A DNA stretch of 64,000 bases. It comes from Monodelphis domestica (Eukaryota > Chordata > Mammalia > Didelphimorphia > Didelphidae). The DNA is taken from NCBI RefSeq assembly GCF_027887165.1, contig NC_077228.1, positions 387,380,456-387,444,455 of the forward strand, given 5' to 3'. The position numbers and the translations under genes are program-made. Positions 58,851-64,000 of this stretch are shown in pieces. Within the stretch, counting starts at the first letter, position 1, and each line of letters starts with the position of its first letter. The notes under the pieces are model-generated. The model made no database searches. It was not told the origin of the DNA and saw nothing but the letters and a program-made list of their open reading frames with translations.

Positions 58851-59480
58851 TGTTTCCTTTTTACAAGAACATAGTTGCAAGAGCAAATGACCAAAAGATA
58901 GTAGCAGTGCAATAGAGAAAAAGTCCAACAAATGACATTAGCAATTCCCAGCTTAGTGGAGAAGGCAGCTTATATTTCAGTGTATTAAATGACATTTCCA
59001 GACAAACAGATTGGATCATTAGTAGCAGCACTATAGGCAAAAGGGATCTTCAAGTTGGGATACATCTCTAGGAGTTTAAGTTACCCTGGCTACATGTATT
59101 CTTTATGCCTGCTCCCTCTCCTATATGTGTTCCTAACGAATGATTTTCCAATTGATGGGATGAGAATCTGTGGGATAGACTAGTCCTCTGTGTAAGGGAA
59201 AGGAGTGATTGGAAAAGGTGGAGGATCTTTCTGGTTTTTCGCCTTGCTATTCTGTTTAATTGAATGATATTTTCTATGAATAGCTGTGTCTTGGTTTATT
59301 GGACTAGTTTGATAAAGAAAACCACTGGTCAGGGCTGGTAGTTGTGGCTTTGAAAAGATGTTGACCCAAAGCATATCTTGACCTTTAGGAAGCATTCAGG
59401 GCCACAAAACTGAGGGGGCCTAATTAGATGTCATTTAAACTTTCTACACAATTCTGATTGAGTACTCTCAACTAAAATTT
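58851..59480. other. Intergenic; nothing recognised
   Basis: No gene or named repeat. Confidence 0.4.
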
Positions 59481-59481
59481 T

Positions 59482-59620
59482 TTAAGGCAAAAAGGGTTAA
59501 ATGAATTTTCCCAGGGTAAATTTGCCCTAAACAGGTAGGAGATTGTCTGATGCCAGATTTGAGTCTGGGTTCTCCTGACTCCAGGTCTCTCTTTTCATTG
59601 TACCACCTACCTACCTCTCA
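59482..59620 (-). repeat. tRNA-derived SINE, minus
   Basis: Reverse pattern TTAAGGCAAAAAGGGTTAAATG, TTTTCCCAGGG, GATTTGAGTCTGGGTTCTCC, CATTGTACCACCTACCTACC. Confidence 0.7.
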
Positions 59621-60042
59621 ACTAATTCTACACTGGCAGCACCACACTTCTTGAAAACTACTTGAAAAAAATGTGTGTATATTGACTTTTCCCCTTATGG
59701 TTCTATTTATATTAAAATTTCCTTAGATTTTTGTATCCTTATGTAACTTGTTAAGATATATCCTTTTTTAATGAACTATGATACTTATAATTTTTAGATC
59801 ACAACCACAAGTTACAATTTTGTTTGCATTTCTGGCTTTATTTTTTCTTCCCTATTTTGCTGAATGCATTGAATTCCTTGGAGAAGAAAAATTATGAGTT
59901 TTGTAGGGAAGGTTGATTCTAATGCCATAATTATTAAGAATAGTTTTTTAAATTGTTGCTATTTTGTCTGAAAACAGGAATTAAGTTGTTTATCTGGATA
60001 GAGAAATGTGAAAAGAGACTGAATACTAGAAGTTACTGGGCA

Positions 60043-60230
60043 AGGGGGTTAGGTAGGTAGCACAGTGGATAGAATGTCAGGCGTAGAGTTGGGATGACCT
60101 TGGTTCAAAGGCGATCCCAGATACTTTCTAAGCTGTATGAACCAGAGAAAGTCACTTATCCTTGATTACCTCACTCTTGCTTGCTTTTCTGTCTTAGAAT
60201 TGATACTAAGACACAAAATAAGGATTTAAA
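60043..60230 (+). repeat. tRNA-derived SINE
   Basis: Head GGGGTTAGGTAGGTAGCACAG, GGTTCAAAGGCGATCCCAG, GAGAAAGTCACTTATCCTTG and a TTCTGTCTTAGAATTGATACTAAG tail. Confidence 0.8.
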
Positions 60231-61160
60231 ATTTTTACTTGGGATAAAAAGAAACAAACACAGGTTTGCTTGACTTGTTCAGCAAGAAGTTTAATAAAAT
60301 TGATCTTGCATGACACTGTGGGGAGAGATTAATAAATAAGGCCACCATACTTCCTCAATTTTTATTTGTGACTCCCTGGAAGGAAAAAAAAAAGATATGA
60401 AACTTAATTCATAATTACTTCTCACCATTTAAAATCATAACCTTTCCTGTAGAGATATTTTCTCTAAGTAGGTAACATGTTTTATAAAAATTTTTTAAAA
60501 ATCTATTCAAGGTGTATCTTATAGACAAAGGAGTTAGTTTCTAGTTTAGAAGGAAATACTTCTGCCATTGCTAAAGTACCTTGATTTGAAGGGGGTGGGA
60601 AACAAATACAAAAAGCAGAATTTAAAAGGGAATTGAACTGTCCAGACAAGGGCAGGTAAGAGTCCAAAACACTGGACCAGGGATCAGGAGACCTGGGGTC
60701 TAGCCATGCCTCATCTATTAACTTGCTTTAAAATTCAGCAACTTATCCTCTGTAAGGGTACTTTCTCACAAAAATGAAATGGAACAATGGAGACAGTTAT
60801 TTATTAAGATTTGAGGTTCTCTATATGGCATTTGAAATACTTCAAGGACACATTAAATTTTTCAACATTTGCTTGACTTATATTTTCACTCTGAAAATCC
60901 TTTGTTCTTTCCCCTTCAAGTCAGCTGATTAACAGATTTTGAAGGAAACATACTGTTTATATTTCATTTTTTTACCTTCATTACATTATTGCTGATATTG
61001 AGGATGTATAGTAATTTAAAAGCAAAAAACTTTAACCCTAAGGTTGAAATCGATTTTGGATCTATCCTACCAAAACGTTTATTATATTGCTGAAAAGTCT
61101 CTTCCCTCTATCTGCTCCCCCCAGTTTTAGTTACCTCAGGATAGGAAAAGATTGAATAAC
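60231..61160. other. Intergenic (or intron of the MAN1A1-like gene); nothing recognised
   Basis: AT-rich, with a faint MIR trace near 60660-60720. No mannosidase exon was found. Confidence 0.4.
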
Positions 61161-61256
61161 CTCCCTCTCTTAGACTAGAATTAGCAATGAATATCGGTTT
61201 CCATTGAAAAATAGCAAAGGTATATATATGAAGATTTTTTGCAATCCCCACCTCAC

Positions 61257-61880
61257 CTCTTCATCAGTCTTTTCCCCTTTCTGCTGGAATTCAGGTCTTT
61301 GGGTTACTGTCTTAACAGCATTTCCTACATCCGTATTAGGCAGCTCTTTGGAATTCTCATTGTTGTGTACTTTATCTTGGAGAACTTCTTTGGGAATATC
61401 TATTTGTATCTTCTCGGGCATTATCTTCAGAGCCTCTTTCGCTTCCCTCCAAATTTGTTCATGGTTTTGTTGAATCTTGACTAAGACGTCTGCAGCAGCT
61501 GCAGCAGCAGCCATTACCATCTTGATCGTCTTTACCTTCTCTGCCCTGAGATGCTTCTGCTCACTTTCTGCCCCATTCTCTATCCCCACCTCCTCGCTGC
61601 TGATTCCCAAGCTGTTTCTCTGCTTTTGATCATTGGTCAGCAGGACCGCCGAGTTGGAGTGAAATAGGACCCGGCTGAACAGTTTAGAAGATAATGGCAT
61701 AGAGATCACTCCGTAACAGAAAGTAATAAGAGCGCTGAACAGCAGCAGTCTGACGAATTTCTCTGTCAGTTTGAAAGATCCCTGGTTGGCTACTTTCCTG
61801 CTGCCAATAATGATAGTGTCACGATTTGGTTGGCTAGTGGGTGAGGCCCTAAAGATCCTCTCATGCCCTACGACACGCAT
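61257..61880 (-). CDS. MAN1A1: MAN1A1-like exon 1 (cytoplasmic tail, membrane anchor, stem)
   Basis: The minus strand encodes a type II membrane N-terminus like that of Golgi alpha-1,2-mannosidase IA, which trims Man9 N-glycans. FKLTEKFVRLLLFSALITFC matches the family's RLTEKFVLLLVFSAFITLCFG anchor, and SSKLFSRVLFHS matches SSKLLSGVLFHS. A charged stem with a 7-residue alanine run follows, then KIQQNHEQIWREAKEALKIMPEKI, which matches the family's RIRENHERALREAKETLQKLPEEI. It ends at a good donor, GAG|GTGAGG, in phase 0, where the catalytic domain should begin in exon 2. The first in-frame ATG is at 61880 (208 codons). The frame is open from 61937 but upstream only to a TTG. No stop interrupts it. 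The catalytic exons are not visible in the window. It could be true MAN1A1 exon 1, a duplicated exon, or a MAN1A1-like paralog. Confidence 0.75.
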
Positions 61881-62293
61881 GGCTCTGTGAGCCTCAGAGG
61901 ATGCTGAATGATGATTCTTATTTCCAGGTTCCGCCAACTATATAGTGAGCACTGCCACTTTAGGTTCGAGTTGCACGTGTCCAAATATCAAAATGCTGAT
62001 AAACCTTCCAGCTTGGCCGTAGTTCTATGGTTTCGAACCTGTCTGGGGTGAAATGATGAAACAGCTTCTCCCTCGGTCTCCTTCCAGTCAAACACCTTTA
62101 TCCACCCACACAGGTATATCCTGCCGCTGCCAGGAGAGAAAGAAAAGAATTATTATTTAAAAAAATAAAATTTCCAGTGTGTCTCTTCTTCACAATGTTC
62201 CCTACCGCTAGGCTAAGTTCCTATGAGAATTTGACTCCCTGTATAGAAGAGATTAGAGGTCAAAGGATCTAAATTTGAAGATAGATTCTGCCA
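61881..62293 (-). promoter_or_regulatory. Presumed 5' UTR/upstream region of the MAN1A1-like exon
   Basis: It lies directly upstream of the exon on the minus strand, is moderately GC-rich with a few CpGs (61950-62140), and stops at the duplication border. It has no strong CpG island, unlike the FAM184A promoter. The role is inferred. Confidence 0.35.
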
Positions 62294-64000
62294 CTGAAAA
62301 ATATAGCAATGGCTATACTCACACTTTTTTCCTTCTACGTACTTTTGTGAGACCTTATTCTCAGCATTAAATAATATCAAAACCAATAAAAGAAATAGAT
62401 TGACAGATGAAGTTAGTAGTGCTTGCTTGGGTTTGAAGTGTACAAAATATTAACCTTCAATTGAAGATTTAGCCAATGAAATTCAGCAACAAAAAAGTCA
62501 CTAATAGGCAGGTTAAAAATTCCCCCTCCCCCTCACTTATCTTAGTTCACAGCCCTCCATACAAGTTAAATAATATCAAGACCAACAAAAGAAACTGGCT
62601 GACAGATGAACAAAGAAATCACTAAGCAGGTAAGTTAAACAATTAATTTTTGGTTTATTAAATACATTTATATATTATAATTATACTTTTTTGTTATTTA
62701 AACTATAAATATCACAAAATTATGGTTTTTTTCTCAAAGTGACACACCACCCAAGTTATGCTTGGTTTTTTGGCGAACTTTGACACACCAATCTCAAAAG
62801 GTTGCCCATCACTGATATAAATCCTATATTTTTGGCAACCATGAAGTCTGGAATTCAGAACCTTTACTCCTTTTTAAGTGACTAGATAAAACCATGTTTC
62901 TCTCCTGCCAAGGCTTTTCCCTTGGGGAACTCTCTTTGGAGCTCTTTGGTGGTGGGGAGCCTTCTACAGCCCGTCCACATGGTGGGACTAAGCTCTTGGC
63001 CAAGAGGGATTAGCTGCTTCTCACGCCAACCTGCCTGCACCCATCTCCTTGAGCCAGAGCCCTCTGTGGAAGCCAAGCTACTGCTGCTGCTGCCTGCCTA
63101 CCTTACTGCTGCCCATTTAGCCTGGGTGGGCCCTGCCTAGCCTGCAACCTTCACTTGTCCACAACCAGAAATCCTGCTGTGAGGCTGGGCCTGTCTTTTC
63201 AACACACAAGCTGGGAGCTCTTAAGAATTTGATGAAGTATAAACCCCTCTTTCCCTTGTATTGCTTACACCTGAGTGCTCGCTCGTTGAGGCTTGGAAGC
63301 ATGGGTGCTTCTTTCAGGCAACAATCAGTCTCTTAAAGGCTTTTACCTAAAAAGAAATTTCTACCTGCCCATGTGAGTCTTAACCCTTTTGCCAGTTTTT
63401 TGCCAGACCAGTTTAACTAAGCAGCTCTGAGAAGTTTTTTTAATTTTACCTCCATCGTGCCCCCAATAGAAAGCTTTTGTTTACCCTCAATAATAGCCTC
63501 TGTCTAAAGCATTTCAGCCACCTTCCATTTTTTTATCTAGCTAAGGAGGCATGTCTAAGAAGGGCACTAAAAACCATGCTAGCAATGAAAGAATGGCTTT
63601 TTCTAACTCTAGATAAGCCTATCCTGCCAGAGACTTTTACTGAGTTCCAACTGTTTAATACTTCAATATGGTGTTATTTAGCACTGTTCTTGGCAGGGCT
63701 CATGTTCGTGGTAGGGCTCATGTTCATGGCATATTTTCTCCTCAAGAGAAATCAACACAAAGTTACTTTGATTAAACTACAGACTCAATTACACAAACTT
63801 GAGGAACACTTGAGTAATTTTAAAATTCAAAAAGAAGATTCCTCTCCATTTAAACCTGCCCATTCATGCCTCAAACTGATTTATTCCTATCTCGTATTGT
63901 GCATATTTTGGAAGCCCATGGCCCAACCTCCTCCCTCCTTGCTCCTCCTCCCCTTTCTCAACCTCTCCATCTGTCTCTCCTTTCCGTCACCCAGACCCCA
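62294..64000 (+). repeat. Direct duplicate of 37620-39326 (hAT right part, LTR end, retroviral leader and gag start)
   Basis: The offset is a constant 24674 bases, with no mismatch or length change in the stretches I compared, including homopolymer runs. It starts inside the hAT element (equivalent to 37620), includes the hAT right end (62814) and its target-site repeat, the LTR tail, the leader and the membrane-segment frame, and runs to the window end. The left border shares only the short text CTGAAAAATAT with the unique flank. Confidence 0.97.

Noticed and set aside
61204-61484. Plus-strand frames of 81-89 codons
   Set aside because: They are the shadow of the MAN1A1-like exon on the opposite strand.
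61881-61937. Longer start for the MAN1A1-like frame
   Set aside because: The frame is open to 61937 but begins at TTG after an in-frame stop. The first ATG is at 61880.

Overview
This window looks like a piece of a marsupial nuclear genome, probably an Australian-type (australidelphian) marsupial. The evidence is an AT-rich background, many tRNA-derived SINEs of the marsupial WSINE1 and MAR1 styles, marsupial-type L1 elements, MIR/therian relics and marsupial-looking LTRs. Very little is host coding sequence. The clearest host gene is the first coding exon of FAM184A (minus strand, 10549-10713), which sits in the only strong CpG island (about 10.32-11.56 kb). Everything left of it is FAM184A intron 1. 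A second host-like exon, resembling exon 1 of the Golgi mannosidase MAN1A1 (minus strand, 61257-61880), lies near the right end. In placental mammals FAM184A and MAN1A1 are neighbours on the same strand, so the synteny fits. However, none of the other MAN1A1 exons could be seen to the left, where they should be.

Layout: 1-10.5 kb is FAM184A intron with SINEs, an L1 3' end, a solo LTR carrying a (CT)n tract and two mariner-type MITEs. 10.3-11.6 kb is the CpG island and exon 1. 11.6-28.6 kb is intergenic: an old minus-strand L1 broken by SINEs and two LTRs, two further LTRs of the (CT)n family, a diverged dispersed repeat, and an RPGR processed pseudogene (about 23.85-25.54 kb) split by a SINE. 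28.66-36.9 kb is a CR1/L2-type LINE relic interrupted by a full-length L1 (29.32-36.16 kb) with two tandem 5' UTR monomers.

36.9-55.5 kb is a gammaretrovirus-like endogenous retrovirus fossil with both LTRs. It is interrupted by a hAT DNA transposon, a SINE, a second long L1 (43.765-51.297 kb) and a piece of another retroelement in the opposite orientation. The second L1 itself carries a retrocopy of C18orf21, with a 222-codon open frame, 14-bp target-site duplications and a poly(A) tail. The result is a stack of about four to five nested insertions. 55.5-61 kb holds further LTR relics and SINEs.

The last 1.7 kb (62294-64000) repeats 37620-39326 in direct orientation with no difference I could find in the stretches compared. 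It begins inside the hAT transposon and runs through the retroviral leader. This is either a very recent duplication or an assembly artefact, and it lies only about 0.4 kb upstream of the orphan MAN1A1-like exon.

I found no CRISPR arrays, operons or tRNA/rRNA genes. The tRNA-like sequences are SINE heads. The points most worth following up are the perfect duplication, the open C18orf21 retrocopy, the isolated MAN1A1-like exon, the L1 promoter monomers and the (CT)n-bearing LTR family.
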